Position numbers and translations under genes: made by a program. A model generated the notes under the pieces. It was given only the letters and a program-made list of their open reading frames with translations. It did no database searches and was not told the DNA's origin. Below, in pieces: positions 1 to 13,448 of a stretch of DNA of 64,000 bases; position 1 is the stretch's first letter; each line of letters opens with the position of its first letter. The DNA is from Trochalopteron elliotii (lineage: Eukaryota; Chordata; Aves; Passeriformes; Leiothrichidae): NCBI GenBank assembly GCA_024734555.1, contig JANPWX010020150.1, forward strand, positions 2,515,809 to 2,579,808, read 5' to 3'.

Positions 1-1195
1 AATAATTGTTATATATTTCTGAGTAAAAACAGTGATGGGATCTCACCAGCTGGTTGATTTAATATAAATATTCAAATGCAGAAACAGTTTATTAAACAGA
101 TTGGAAATCATCAACTTCATTATTGTAATAGAGCAAATACAGTATCTTGATTTCCAATAAATGGAACAATCTACCGTATGCTGAATCACTTGCTGTCTGC
201 TGCTATGTTATATTAAAAAGAAAATAATGATTCTAACAGAATGTCGTGTAGCCACTCCAGGAATTAATAGAATTAGTGCAGCAACTTCAAGACAGAATAT
301 AAATATTCTATTGAATTATCAATTAAAACCTCATCGTAATAAAGGTAAACTACATCAAATAAGTTAACAGAAATTATGGACTATTTCCCAAATTCTTGTA
401 TTAGTCTTCATTTTGAGCCTGAAGTGAAAATTCTTGAGAGTAACAAGTATATAATTACTTGACATTTTTCTTCTTCGAGTCATCTTAGGAAAACAAATTA
501 CATGATGTAAGTGGAGCTCTTCGGATTCATAAACTACTGGCATAATGAAGAAAACACTGGGTAGTTATTATGCATCAAGCATTTATTGATGTTAATTTTT
601 GCTCAAAAGATTGAGACATAGATCATTTTTCAGTTTCTAATATGAGTCTGCTGAAGTTTTGCTTCCATCAAATGTTGTTCACCTCTGTTGTAGGAAAAAT
701 TGTTTAGTTCATTTCCCTGGTTTGGCTGGACTTCTTTCCTGGCAGCCACCTCCAGCAGAATATCATCGCTACAAAATTCAGCTTCTCCCATATGCCAGTT
801 ATAATTAACTCTGACATCACAAAGGTGAAATAATATCACCAGAGGCAAAGGAGTTCTTTAACATTATAAATAGGGACAAGAAGAAGAAACTGAGACAGGG
901 AAAATATCAGACACAAAAAAATCCTAATCTGATAGACCCTGGGATAGTACTCACACATAATTTTGAAGTGGAAATTCATGGGGATGAATGTAATCCTTCC
1001 AGTTCCTCTCATGTTCTCCCATGTGTTCAAGATATTTCAGTTTCAGGCATTACACTATTTCCTGCCTACATGTTCCAACCACAGCCATTACAGGACATCA
1101 CCCATCACATGCCAGTACTTTCCAACATGGTCTGACTGCTCTTGTAATATAAAGCAGCAGTGTAAGAATGCAATTTTGTAATTTTTACAGTCTAT
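1..1195. other. Unique AT-rich DNA, no recognisable feature
   Basis: Both strands have frequent stops and only frames shorter than about 75 codons, none of which resembles a known protein. I see no repeat family signature, RNA gene or promoter motif here. Confidence 0.6.
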
Positions 1196-1199
1196 CCAG

Positions 1200-1430
1200 G
1201 GAAAAAAAAAAGGAAAAAAAAAAGCAAAACCCAAATGCACAAAAACAAACAAAAAACAAAAACAAACAAAAAACAAAAAACAAACAAAAAAACCCAAAAA
1301 AACCCAAACCAACAAACAAAAATCAAACAAACAAAAAAAAAAAAAAAAAAAAAACCAAAACAGAAAGAGGGGAAAAAAAAGAAGAAAAGAAAAAAGTAGA
1401 AAAAATATAAAAAGAAAAAACAGAAGTAAA
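1200..1430. repeat. A-rich low-complexity tract with AAAC-type units
   Basis: About 230 bases are almost entirely A with scattered C, G and T, and contain recurring ACAAA and AAACCC units and a run of about 24 A near 1331-1354. The pattern is simple sequence and not coding; the Lys/Asn-rich and Phe-rich frames that cross it on the two strands are artefacts of composition. Confidence 0.85.
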
Positions 1431-1434
1431 AATG

Positions 1435-2590
1435 TGGATAAAGAACAAACACTGAAATGTCATTCAAGGGAAATAGAACTAAGTTCCAGAAAACCTAGAT
1501 AACTTTTTGGTTCAGTCTTTAATATAACCTGCCTTGGGAAAATAATTTTCATTTTATGCACTTACATTTCTTTTCATATTCCTTCTCTTTCTAATCTAGT
1601 TTTGTTACAGGGCTTTTCTAGCTGCAAAAAGGTGTGAACAAAGTGAGTCAAAATTTGCAGGGTTTTTCTGCAGATTGAAGACAATGGTATCACAACAATC
1701 CCTATCAGTGGAAGTTTAAAGACATAATGGTCTGTCTCTGACCCTGTCCTCTTAAAAAGAATTTGACTGATAACTGTTGATAGAAAAGGGCTGAATTTAT
1801 TGACTTGCTTCTTTGAAAAATAGGAGACCATAAAATTAAAATTATTGCATAAAAATTATACTGTTTACTCTTTTTTTGTTGGATAAATAATTTTAAAAGA
1901 GAGATGTTTCAGTGAATAAAAGCTTTCAAAAAAAAATTTAGAAATAGTCAGGGATTTTTCCCCAGATATTTATGATATCTGTTTTTCAGAATTCTAACTT
2001 TGAGCCAAAATTTAAATGCAGGCATTGATACACTATTTTCCTTTCCCTCTTTTCCTCTTTCCCTCTTTCCCTTCTCAAAAGGGATGTGATTTTTCCTCCA
2101 TTGAAATTTCAAACCCTGGTAAACAATTCTCACCCTCTCTTTTTATGCAATTCTTAGAGATTCCTCTAGGAGTCACTTGCCACATTGAGCCACGAGAAAC
2201 AAGGAATTATTAACACACATTACACTGAGGATAATCTTTGCTCAACTGTCTACTCAAAAAGGGCATCCCTCAATACCTGTTTAGTCAAAATTGTGAAAGT
2301 TATTTTAAAAATGGGTTGGAGGTTGGAGTAGGTCAGGAAATCCATTTCCCTGAAAAACTTTGAACAGTTTATTCCAGAGTTTTCAGAACAAATTAATTAT
2401 ATACCAGCAGTTTTGAATGGCCCTTACTTTATGTCATCTTGATGGGAGTTTTACTTTGTGTTTACTTTTCTAATATTTCTGAATATTTCTAAAAATTAGG
2501 AATTTATGATGCTGACGAAGCATGTGCATTACCCAACATGACTCATCACAGGTCTTCATAGCTCCTATCCTCCATCACACACTCTTGACA
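1435..2590. other. Unique AT-rich DNA, no recognisable feature
   Basis: No open frame longer than about 90 codons and no repeat family that I recognise. A short pyrimidine-rich stretch with TTTCCCTCT-like units lies near 2036-2075. Confidence 0.55.
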
Positions 2591-2595
2591 TCTGA

Positions 2596-2735
2596 TCTCA
2601 CAGAATTGCACAATCAGGGAATGATTTGCACTAGAGGATACCTTTAATGTCTGTCTACTCCTGCAGTGGGCAGGGACATCTTCAACCACTCCAAGCTGCT
2701 CAGATCCCCATCCAGCCCAAGTCTGAATGATGATT
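2596..2735 (-). mobile_element. CR1 LINE fragment (3' region), minus strand
   Basis: Read on the minus strand this matches the terminal part of the avian CR1 3' end. The plus strand shows the reverse-complement landmarks in order: a TCACAGAATTGCACAATC-like tail remnant, CTACTCCTGCAGTGGGCAGGGACATC, and CAAGCTGCTCAGATCCCCATCCAGCC. It is strongly diverged and its terminal octamers have decayed. It contains no coding capacity. Family assignment rests on these recognised consensus blocks; the subfamily cannot be fixed by eye. Confidence 0.75.
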
Positions 2736-3209
2736 GTTTTTTCTTTCCCATAAATTGTGCTTCCTGCACCAGAAGTTTATGCTGCATACCAAGAGGAAAA
2801 ACATAAAGCCCATCCAAAATATTTTCACAAATATAAAAAAGCAGAACTGATCAAAAGAAAGTGTGACACATAACCTACCTTTCCCACTATTTTCCTCGCA
2901 ATCTGTTTCACATTACTCCCCCTGCCGCAAAGGTAATGGATATAGTTATCCCAGCTAAAACATCTCTACATTTTAACTTCTTCCAGTTTGTGCACAACTT
3001 CCCTGCGCATTTGGTGCAAAGAACCATCTTCCTTTGAATAACTGCAGGCAGAAATGCTGTCAGACTCCCTTAATGGTAAGCACACGGTAAAGTTATTTGA
3101 CTTTATCAGATACCTTGGGTTACATCCGATGTTCTTGAGTCTTAGAAGGGTTGAGATTGCCTGATTTGGTAGCTAGTGTCAAACTTCTGATTTTGTGCCA
3201 GACACCAGC

Positions 3210-3345
3210 CCAAAATGTGGCCTTGGGCATGTGACTTATACTATCCTTGCCTCTGTGCCACCATCAACAAAATGAGATCTTCTCTGGGGGAAATGTGAGA
3301 ATTAATTAGCTTGTGTTTGCCAGAACTTCTGAAGTGCTAAGCAAA
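3210..3345 (+). mobile_element. MIR-like ancient SINE fragment
   Basis: The order of blocks follows the MIR core and 3' part: GTGGCCTTGGGCATGTGACTT (compare the family's TGACCTTGGGCAAGTCACTT), then CTCTGTGCC, then CAACAAAATGAGA, then GTGAGAATTAATTAG and a GAAGTGCTAAGC terminus. The match is old and gapped, as expected for a MIR/CORE-SINE relic in an amniote genome. It is non-coding. Confidence 0.6.
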
Positions 3346-3349
3346 CCCT

Positions 3350-4530
3350 GATTAGAATAATTTTACAGGCTTCAGAGGACCGCATATCTCAAGGGATCAT
3401 GTGGAGAACTCTCAATGGGGAAGTAATGCAGCACACTCAAAAATGCATTTGCAAGACTTTAGTCTATGTTTCACTTGAGTGGATTCATATTTTAAAAATC
3501 TTATGGCTCTATTCTTTCTAACCCCGCATACTTCATATCAACTTGTGTTTAATCTTGCATGCAGAGGGTGAGGAAAGTGTCTACAAAGCGGTCCTTCCTC
3601 ACTCCCCTAAGGAATAATCTACTCTCATCACCATAGCATGTAACTGCAAAGACCAAAATAGCCTTGCAAAGAAATGAATGTTAAGACTTCCCACGGGGAG
3701 TTGAAAAAGGGAACAGCAATGTCTTGACTAGATCATGGGGGTTATGGCAGTGGTAACCTATGAAAGGGCAGAGCAGCCCCTTTTGCCTTTTGCACTTTTG
3801 GAACACGAGGCTGGCCTCGGGGAGCATCTCAGCTGCTCAGCATTTCCTCCTGATTCCCTCAGGCTTCTTTCTTGTAAAGTCCAAACAAAGGAAGACTTAT
3901 TAGCTCAAACTACAGAGGAGTGTTGTTATGAGGCTTTGGGCAAGAGTTGGTTTATGTCTGGCAAACTCGGAGCAGGGGCAGGGAGGGCTGAGCCACTCTG
4001 CAAGCACCAGAGCGGCTCTGTCCTGATGCACTCAACAGCCCTGGGAAGCATGGGCAGGAGCGAGCAGCTTTACATGTCATAAGTATGAATTCTCTCTCTG
4101 GAAATGATTCTGGTTCACTGCTTGATTTTTTTTTTTTCACCTTTTAAGTAAAACTGAACTATGGTAGCCTTCAAAAGTTACTTAAATTTGATCTAATTAT
4201 AGTAATTCATGCTTCTCTTCTGAAATGCCTTCATACTCCTTATATTTGCCTGGTTCTTACTCTGATTTACTAAAGGGCCAGGCTTGGAGAGTCAGGTGTT
4301 CTGAGCTGTTGGATACTAATGGATTTTGGATCAGGTTGGGTTCCCCTAACATGGCCTGGCCATCAGAACTTGCCCTTATAAATTAACTCCTGAACATACT
4401 TTTGAAAACCTATTATTTTCATTTTTAAAATAAAGTTACTCAGAGTTGTCCTGGATCCAGCTTGCTTGCCTCATGTCTGCCCTCTCCTCAGTCTGGAGAG
4501 GCAGAGTGTCCAACACAAGGATTTAAATGT
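3350..4530. other. Unique DNA, no recognisable feature
   Basis: An open frame of 115 codons begins near 3735, within a slightly GC-richer patch. It has no recognisable domain and no supporting splice or promoter context, so I do not call it. The rest shows nothing identifiable. Confidence 0.5.
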
Positions 4531-4534
4531 GACA

Positions 4535-4650
4535 GACAGGAGAAGCAGAATTAGTTCCAGGTTCTGCTGGAATCAACCAGCTTCAGGTTTGCTATGTCCC
4601 TTAATCTCTCTCTTCCTTGATGGTTGATCAGCTAAATCTGAATAGCAGTG
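4535..4650 (+). mobile_element. Possible MIR-like SINE fragment
   Basis: The order CCAGGTTCTGCTGGAATCAA, then TTTGCTATGTCCCTTAATCTCTCTCTTCC, then CTAAATCTGAATAGCAGTGC resembles the MIR path from the 'tagtcctggctctgcc' block through the 'cttaacctctctg' block to the 'atctgtaaaatg' block. Divergence is high and this could be chance. Confidence 0.3.
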
Positions 4651-4654
4651 CTTT

Positions 4655-5920
4655 TCTTCTTCCCAGATATAGTGGATAAGTCAATTCTGAGATCATTAAA
4701 ATGCTGTAGAACTTTAAATTGTCATAGGTTTTTTTGTGTTATTGTGTTTCTTGTATTTTTTTTTAGTTTAGTCTATTTGTCTGTGATGGGTATTCTGATT
4801 ATTGAATGCTTTCCCTTAAAGAATATTTATCTTGTTTCTTCCTGAAACTCACACTGAAAATGAATAAAAAAGGCAAATATAAATGATTTTTAAAAAGGAA
4901 AACAAAAGCCTCTTTCCTAACCCTAAATTTTATTACTCAAGCTTTCTGTATCAGCACAGTCCAAAGTCAAAGAAATAAATGAACTTCTTCCCACTTGTTG
5001 AAAGTCAAGCTCTGGGAAAACAAAAATCATGCTAATTGAATAAGTAATCCAATTTGGAGTTCCTCAGTAGGCATTCTTTAATTTTCTTTAAAGAATAGAA
5101 ATATTTCCATACAGAAGACAAATTCTGATTTATTATTGTTTAGTTTTGCTGTTACAGACACGATGCAGATCTCTAGTCACTACCCAAGACTCCATTGGGA
5201 TGACACACACCCTGCTGTATCCAAGAATAAAATTAATTTCCATATTTTTAACAGGTTTGCGGTTTTAGGGATCTTTAGTATCTTGCATTACTGCTGCTGT
5301 TTCTTCCTCCCGTCCCATCTCCACATTCTTACTCTGCTCAGAGTGTAATAACTTGCCCAGTGTGCCTTGAAAAACCTTCAGACCTTGCAGTCTGCTTTCC
5401 TGTGTATTTGTTCTGGGTTTTTTCTTCTTCTTTTCTTCTTTGTGAAATGTCTCCCTTAATGTATTTTACCTAAAAATGATTCGTTAGAAATTTAGGAAAG
5501 CTGTCCAAACCACTCTTGAGAAGTCTCCTCTGCAGTCGTGCCGGAATGGCCTCCAGGTGAATGTTACACCTACATTTTATTTCATAAATTGTGCTGAGCT
5601 GTATGTGCACCTTAAAAGACGATGTGCTTTGCAAGTTGTGAGTCCTTATGCAGGGAGGGAGGCAGGGGAAAAAAAAATTAGTCCTCTTCTTCTCTGTGAC
5701 TTATTTGACCTTGAGACTTATAATGGCATCTCAGACAAAATGAACATAATCTAATGGACAGCGGGGAAGAGGGAACGGCTGGGTACATCTGTCGTATTAC
5801 TGGGCTGTCTGAACAGTCAATGAAGCAGGTCCAAACCATAAGAGGCCTGTTCAGTTTAGCTCCAGGGTCTGCAGACAAGGAGCACAATCATTTATCTTTA
5901 TTTACTGAACTCTGCTTTCT
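4655..5920. other. Unique AT-rich DNA, no recognisable feature
   Basis: Only short frames (70 codons or fewer) occur here and I recognise no family. A T-rich patch lies near 4745-4765. Confidence 0.5.
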
Positions 5921-5924
5921 GTTG

Positions 5925-5947
5925 AAAAAAAAAAAAAAAAAAAAAAA
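5925..5947 (+). repeat. Poly(A) run of 23
   Basis: An uninterrupted run of 23 A. No AATAAA-type signal lies in the 10-30 bases before it and no flanking duplication was found, so I do not take it as proof of a processed retrocopy. Confidence 0.85.
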
Positions 5948-6254
5948 GAATTGACAGGTTGACAAAAACCCAACTTGGCGATGCCCACTGCACTGAGATA
6001 AATGCTATTCATGCTCTGCAAAGACAAGGACAGCTTCTCATGCCCTTTCTCCCATTCCAGTAGGCACCTATTATACAACAAATAAAAGCAGCACAAGACA
6101 CCTGTACACTGCCTGCTGTACTTGGCGCTCTCAGCTGCTCCACGGACAGTGTTGGCGTGGGGAGGTTTTTGTGTCCTTGTTTTGCTCCTTTATATTTCTT
6201 AAGGAGGTACATATACAAAATCAGAGAAACTAACATTTGGGATTTCCGTTTTTA

Positions 6255-6695
<441 letters not shown>

Positions 6696-6719
6696 TTCCT
6701 CTCTGCTCACAAATAAATC

Positions 6720-7220
6720 AGAACAGCGAGATGCATCCCACAGAGGCCGTCTGTAATAGATAAAAGGAGCACAAACCTTGAGGGAGGACTGTTGGCTCTC
6801 TTACATGCTGCATTAAAGACCAGTCAGAAATGCTGCTTAATGGCCTAGAGTGCTGGTTTCACCCATATTTTTATTTGCTTTTGACAAAACATTAAAGCAA
6901 AGACATGAAGGTTGTAGGGTGAATTCTGCTCTTTGACTAAGGAAATGTAAATTCATTGACTGCCAACCTATTTCTCCTGATTCAAACCATTATAATTAAG
7001 ATGAAAAGAGAATCACAGAGATTTATATTCAGAAGGGAGGTGGTATTTTTTAGTACTTATATTCTGAGGGGGAGATTTCTGTGGTAATGGGAGACATGAG
7101 GCATTCAGCTCTCACTGACCTTCGCTGGATGTTGGGTATCCAGCCATTCTTTCTGCATTTGAACCTCTCCCTTCCCCCAAAGTGATTGATGGCTATCTGG
7201 ATAATGAAATTCATGCCTGC
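6720..7220. other. Unique DNA, no recognisable feature
   Basis: Nothing identifiable lies between the polypyrimidine tract and the MIR-like fragment that follows. Confidence 0.5.
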
Positions 7221-7224
7221 ATTT

Positions 7225-7310
7225 CTGACTCTGCCACAGACTTGTTGTATGACCTTCATCAAGTCACTTCAACACTGCAACGCATCTTTTCTGTTCTGCA
7301 AAATGGAGGT
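7225..7310 (+). mobile_element. MIR-like ancient SINE fragment
   Basis: The order GACTCTGCCACAGACTTG, then TGTATGACCTTCATCAAGTCACTT, then TTTTCTGTTCTGCAAAATGGA follows the MIR blocks for 'tggctctgccactaactagctgtgtgaccttgggcaagtcactt' and 'tctgtaaaatgg'. It is diverged but the blocks are collinear and correctly spaced. Confidence 0.55.
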
Positions 7311-7314
7311 GGCC

Positions 7315-8800
7315 TGTCTTGATATGGGCCAGCACCACCACAGGCCAGTGCCATCAAGCAGTAATTCCTATGGATTGTCTCACTGGTTTCACTTGCTAGA
7401 GCCACTGCATGTGCCCAGGCATGGGTGGATGTCCTGGCTGGCTGCCCCTCTCTCTGGTGCTACTAGGTTTGATTGTTTCCAGGATTTGGAATTGCTCCAA
7501 GTCTTCAATTTTATGAAATCCTGCAAACTGAGACAGTTTAACTACTACTAATATTGTTATTACTATTATTAAAATTATGATTATGATTATAATATACAGT
7601 ACTCCAGGACATGAATGTTTAACTTAGAGGATGTGCATTTACAGCTGATATATTTACAACCCTCCTTAAAAAGGCTAAAAGAGGCTCCAAGACTGTGGTG
7701 AACCTCCCTCAAAGAGTTAATTTTTCAGGCAATTTGGTTTGCAAGAATTCTGGTTTTTTATTTATTTTTGTCAGGCAGGATGTTTTCTCTCCCGCCTTCT
7801 TATTTCCTCCCCCATCTCCCCCCTCTTCTCTTTCCTCCAACCCTGATTCATATGGAGCTGAGAAAAGAGACAGCTGGGAAGGATTTTAGCAGAGAGGTAG
7901 GATATGTATCTGAAAGTAATTTGAATAGTTTGTGAACCATGGTGTCCATTGGTTTGTAACACCTGGCTGTGTCAGCTGTGTCAGGTTATGTCATGTTGTG
8001 GATCTCAGTTTGACTGATGCAGCTGGATGGGACCAGGCTCAAGCTGACATTGCAACAACCCAGGAAAACTGAAAAGACAATTTTCTGCAAGTGCGCCTGA
8101 AAAACCAGGAACTCTTTGCATATCCAAACCAGCAAAGATTCATGGCTTTTCCTGAGCTAAATGTGCACCAGCAGCACGATGGCAGTCTCTGTGCATTCAG
8201 AGCTGGGTACAGGGGGCACATTCGTCTGATGCAGAACTGTGTTTTACCCCCTGCTCAGCACCCTACAGCTTCCTGAGCAGATCCTGGGGGTGGGAATGAC
8301 AACCTTGCCCTGAGAGAACAAGACTGCATTCAAAGCAGCTTGCCTCTTTCTGTTGTGGGGGTATTTTTCAGCATTTGGCAGCTTATTTGAGAGGGAATTA
8401 AACTTCTGTACTGAAGCAGAGAATATGCCCCCAATAGGCAGCACCTAAAAAAAAGTAAATAAATGTGGGTGTCATCTGCTTCATATAGCAAACCCCATTT
8501 TCCTGAGAAGCTATGTTTCTAATAGAAAGGAATTCTCAATACCTTTTATTTACACTTGGGTAACATCCAGTACCCCATCATGGCATGAAAGGTTTAAACC
8601 TGATTTGAAGCCACAGTTGTAGGAGTCAGGGTGTTTCTCACTATAGGAAGTGATATGTTTATTGGTCTAAGATTCTGTAGAGTTTGCTGGAGAGACTACT
8701 GGTTGTCGAAGAACAGGCAGATTGCACTAAACATGTAATTTCCTATTATGCTATAATGTAAGGGGTGTTGAAAGAGAGATGAGAAAGATTTTGACAAAGC
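7315..8800. other. Unique DNA, no recognisable feature
   Basis: A TTATTAC/ATTATGATT-rich patch lies near 7545-7590 and a pyrimidine-rich patch near 7785-7845. No coding or repeat family signal is recognisable. Confidence 0.5.
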
Positions 8801-8804
8801 CCCT

Positions 8805-8890
8805 CTGCATAGCAATGTCTCTATTTCCCCATCTGCAAAATGCCAAATGAATAGTATCACCAGGATAAGAGGGAAAATTATCAAGTTCAG
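8805..8890 (+). mobile_element. Possible MIR-like SINE fragment
   Basis: TGTCTCTATTTCCCCATCTGCAAAATGCC, followed by AATAGTATCACCAGGATAAGAGG, resembles the MIR 'cctcagtttccccatctgtaaaatgg..ataatagtacc' segment. Only one strong block is present, so confidence is limited. Confidence 0.42.
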
Positions 8891-8894
8891 TCTG

Positions 8895-10220
8895 TTTGCC
8901 AGCAAGCCTGCCTCCACTAGTTTCAGTGAAATTATCCCTCTCTACAGCAAAGAAGTATGTAATTCAAACATACCCCAAAAGCGAGCTCAGAATTGAGAAG
9001 CAGAAAATACCTCATAATAGAAACCTGCCATATATTTCTACAAAACAGGCTGCAGACTGGGCTGTCACTCATTTCCTCTTTAGATATACAACATACCTGG
9101 AAATGCACAAAAAAAAAGAGAGGCTTAGAGCACACTTCAGCTATTTATAGCTGCCTTTAAATCTCTGGTCATTAGAGCATTGAGGGAAATGGAAGGAACA
9201 ATAGTAAAATATTTTTGCAATGCAAATTTATATTTTAAATATTCTTTTTCCACAAGCAAAATAGAATTATTTCCTCTTCCTATTACCATTAATGATAATT
9301 TTAATTGCATGATCCTAGCAGAAATGCACCTCTTCACAAAATAAGACCCACCAGAGTGAAGTAACTCATCCAAAATCAATAGACCTACAGTTGTTAATAT
9401 CCTATAATTTGAGATATATATATGTATGATATATGTATTTGAGATATATACACCATTAGAGTTATGCTCCTTTAAAAAAGAAAGAGTGTTTTCATTTTTT
9501 AATACCTTTTGCCCATGCAGAGCCTCCAAGGATAAAGATTTTAGCATCTGTAAGTAAATCTGATTCCATTATCATGTGCCCTTCAGTTCTGAGTCAATCT
9601 CCCTGATAATCTCTCTAAAGCTGCCAGTTCCTGTTTGTGAGGTAAAGCAATGATGAGAGCATTCAGCCAGGCTGTGGATGGAGACACAACATAAAGAAAC
9701 ATGAAGATGATGTTTTCTCTTGCCAGGATCTCTCTCTGATTGAGCAAATTGGTTAAGCATGTGCTTAATTTCAAATACATCAGATATCCTTTTGCACTTA
9801 ACTATGCACCAGCTTAAAGCTAAGTGTATTTTCAAGTGTCTCTCTGAAAGGTACATGAAAGGGGAGGGGCAGCATGGATGTCTGGTTGAGACAGACATTC
9901 CTAATAAGCCTTTAGATCTCAACTAGCACTGGAAACTTTTTCCTTCCTGTGAAGCTTAAGGATTTATGTGAAGATTTTTTTTCCCTTAGTAATTAATTTG
10001 GACCCCAACAGTGTGAAGATGGAAAGAAAAGGACCCTATTAAGACTTGATATTAAGTTAATAGCAGGTGACAGTGACTTCATCAAAAGCCCTATGCAAAA
10101 CATCAAGTAGATGGAAATTTCAGTTCTGGTACATTACTCAGCTGAGTATCATCAGACCTGCTTATCAGGGTCACAAAGATTATTTGTACATTATAAAAAA
10201 GGATCTGTCCATCAAAGTCA
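8895..10220. other. Unique AT-rich DNA, no recognisable feature
   Basis: A minus-strand frame of 136 codons (9137-9547) has no recognisable motif and is within chance expectation for A+T-rich DNA of this length. A short imperfect repeat of the TTTGAGATATATA type occurs twice near 9407-9450. Confidence 0.5.
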
Positions 10221-10225
10221 GTTTA

Positions 10226-10226
10226 A

Positions 10227-10256
<30 letters not shown>
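10226..10256 (+). repeat. A-rich low-complexity tract
   Basis: A run of A with a few G interruptions. Simple sequence with no further signal. Confidence 0.8.
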
Positions 10257-10257
<1 letters not shown>

Positions 10258-10869
10258 GCTTGTTTCCATTTTAGATTCATGCAATCAGACCCAACTAGGA
10301 GATGATCAAACCAAACCAGGGGATGTTTTCCTAATCCCACTAATGAAAGTAACCTTCCTTTCGGGGTTCACGTCCATTAAAGGATTCCTCTTGAGTGTGG
10401 GGTTCAAATAATGAACACTGAGCATCTTGCCTGCTTATGTATGCTTGCAGTAAAGGAAAACTGAGCAGCTGGGAAAAAGCATTGCCAAGTATCCTAAGAA
10501 AAAATACAAAGGGCTCAAGCAGATATCAAAAACAGAAAGGAAATTTGTCTTTGACAAATTTAATCTTTACAAGTGACTGGTAAAGGTAATGACTTAGAAT
10601 TAAACACTCTAGTTGCTTTTCACTTCCTGTAAGTAAAGAGGACTCCTTAATGTTGTTAGTCATATCTGACAATACTTCAGGGATTGCATTTGATAATTTC
10701 AAGCTTCTTTCCAAACACAGCTGATCTGCAGTAAGTCCTCATGGCTTCAGTATGATCTGCTTCTGCCCTTTCTGTTCCCTGGGGATGGACACACAGACTC
10801 AGCTCAGCACCCCTCTCTCCTCCCTGCCTCATCAGTTTGACAACAAATATGCTACAAACACAGGCTGAG

Positions 10870-11255
10870 GGAACAGGGCCTGCCCAGTGTGGAGAAGAGA
10901 AGCCTCCAAAGGGATCTCACTGCTCCCTATCTTAGAGGGAGGTGATAAAAAGAGGGAGAGTGACTCCTTACACAGAAGTATGAGGACAATGTAGCATAGT
11001 TTTAAACTTAAAGATGATAGATTTGAATCAGATATGTGGAAAAAAAATTGTCTGTCAGGATGGTGAGACCCTGGCGAAGGTTGCCTGGAGAAGTTGTGAC
11101 TGCCCAGTCCCTGGAAGTGTCCAAGACCAAGATGGATATTGAGCTAACCAGCCTGGTCCAGTGGAAGGTGCTCTTTCCTAGGTAGGGAGATGGAGTGAGA
11201 TCATCTTTAAAGTCCTTTCCAACCCAGGATGTTCTATGATTCTATGATATATCAA
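10870..11255 (+). mobile_element. CR1 LINE 3' fragment, plus strand
   Basis: The fragment carries successive CR1 landmarks: GTGTGGAGAAGAGAAGCC, GGGATCTCACTGCTC, a TTAAACTTAAAGATGATAGATTTGAATC block, GTGAGACCCTGGCGAAGGTTGCC, GAAGTGTCCAAGACCAAG, and AAAGTCCTTTCCAACCCAGGATG. It ends in TTCTATGATTCTATGAT, the avian CR1 tail. About 385 bp remain, so the element is heavily 5'-truncated like most CR1 copies. The part corresponding to the end of the reverse-transcriptase ORF is broken by frameshifts and deletions. Confidence 0.9.
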
Positions 11256-11259
11256 AGCG

Positions 11260-13440
11260 TTTTGCTGTGTAGACACATGCATCCATCTCAGAAATTTTGT
11301 ATGTAGTGTACCAAACAAGAAGTGTACCCAACTTTAGGAAAGTTTTCACCTTAAGGCACCAAATTAGTCAAGCATCATATTTTGGAAAATTTGGCCTTTT
11401 GCTATTTTTTGTTTTCTTTTTTGCCCTGTGCAACTCATTTGCTTCCTATAGAATCTGTAGCAATTTTCTTTCTTTTTTTTTTCTTTTTTCCTTTTTTTAT
11501 TTTTTTTATTTTTTATTTTCTGATTTCAGAAACTTTAAGCATTTTTTCCGAATATTAATTATTGGGGAAAAATGGGTCTCACCTGTGGTTTTATGCCCCT
11601 TCACAAGATCCAGTTCTTACCTGGAGTCCTGGACATTTCTATGTTAGTACTCTGTCTTGCTAGCTGTCACTTAAGATAGCTTCACATATCATACCTGCTT
11701 TCAATTATTGCAAATTGAGTATTGTTGAAAGGCTTTGGGCTCCATGGACTTCTGATATCGGCTAAGGCTGTTCCTGTGTTTAGCCCTCTCTATGTGCCAT
11801 ATTGCAAAGTAAAGTCGAGAAAATGTTTCAGGGCTTTTAAATACAGTGTATCTTTATCTCTATCTTGCTTCTGCCCTTCTGTGTCACACAAAAGCCAATA
11901 GGACAGTTCTGATTAATACAGTAATTATGTGGTTATTAAAAACAGTAATCATCCAGGAATTATCCAGTGCTGTAAAAATCCCATAGACAGAAAATATATG
12001 AACATTTTTAAATTGAGCATTACACTTGTCTGCATATGCAAGAAGCAAAATGACACATAAAAAATTTTTAAGATCCCAAGGAAGTGCTCTGAACATGTTA
12101 AGAGAAAATAGTCTCCTCAATCAGGATGGAAGTTAGCACTGTGGAAGGAGACAGATCCTGATTCGTCCTTTTGAAAGATGTTAGTGTCTAAACAGTAGCT
12201 ATTAATGAAGAGCAGCAATTTATAGCACATGTGTTGGATAGACTTGCACAAAATTGGGGCCATCTGAGGAGTTTATTCATCCTTGCACAGCTCCTTCATT
12301 TCCAGTTTCTGAGGCTGTTTTAATTTGTTATCAAAGTAATCGCTCGCTCCAGCTGGAGTCAGCAGTGTGTTTTGTTGTCTATGGGCCTGGCAGACTGTTC
12401 ACTTTGAATAGCATTCTGTAAAGATCACCTGTTCTGCATCTGTGATGGTTTTCCAGGTGCCAGGAGGTACTGTTTTCAGATGAGAAGCAGCAAAAGGAAT
12501 ATGCAGACAATGCGGTTCTGCAGCTTTTCAGATCTGCATGGGTTTCATCAGCCATGAGCAACAGACAAAGGGAAAAAGGAAACAACCATGGCAAGTTAAG
12601 AAACATAACAATACAGAAAAATAATCTGGTTACTCCTGAACAACAAGGTGATGTTAACTCAGCCATTTCTTAGATAGCCTGGGCTTTGAAAGGATTAACA
12701 TGATCTCTATTGCCATATATTTAAATATGTATGAATTTCGCACACTACTGCATAATTATAGATATTTGCATGCATGAAATACCTGTGCGAAATAACCTGT
12801 TTTCTAGTTAGTTTTGAATTTAATTTATGTCTAGTACAACTCCAATTATAGATCATTGGAGTGAGAGTCTACAAATAGCTTCAAAATAGAGAAAAAGGAT
12901 ATTATGCACAGTCTTGCAGAGCTAGACCCCAAAAGCTATGCCATGGAGGATCTCAGACTACAAATTGTCATCTCCTTCCACCTGAGGCAGAGAATGACTC
13001 CCACTTCTTAAGGGAGCAGAGATGTCACTCCCTGTCCAGAGCAGGGAGTTTACTGACAGTGACCTGAACACCATTTAGGAGGGGGAGAAGTTCTTAAAAT
13101 ACAGCTTATCTGCATTTGGGCTCTGTGATGGCCCAAAGTGGGGCCTGCAGAAGTCCTGCCCTGATGCAGGAGCCAGATGAAGGATGTGAAGCCAAGCTTC
13201 AGAACCACTGGGCTGGCTTAGGAGCTGCAACAGAACGTTTAGCTGTGAGAAAAACAGTCTGAGGCAGAGGTTTTGGGAAATTGATCAGGAGGTCTGAGCC
13301 AGCAGTTCAAACCAGCTCTGGGTAGCCCACATAGCAGGTATAGGAGTTAAATGTTTTTTTCAGTTTGTTGAGTGTACACCTGTCTCTGAAAACACAGACA
13401 TGTCTTGGATTTTTGGGTAACAGCAAGGCAAATTAGTCAG
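11260..13440. other. Unique DNA with a T-rich patch
   Basis: A T-rich low-complexity segment lies at about 11464-11520. The remainder contains only short frames and no recognisable family. Confidence 0.5.
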
Positions 13441-13448
13441 GGTCCTAG

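Noticed and set aside
5557..5947. Processed retrocopy ending in the A23 run
   Set aside because: No polyadenylation signal upstream of the run, no recognisable parent gene and no flanking target duplication.
9137..9547. 136-codon minus-strand frame
   Set aside because: No recognisable content; the region is AT-rich unique DNA.
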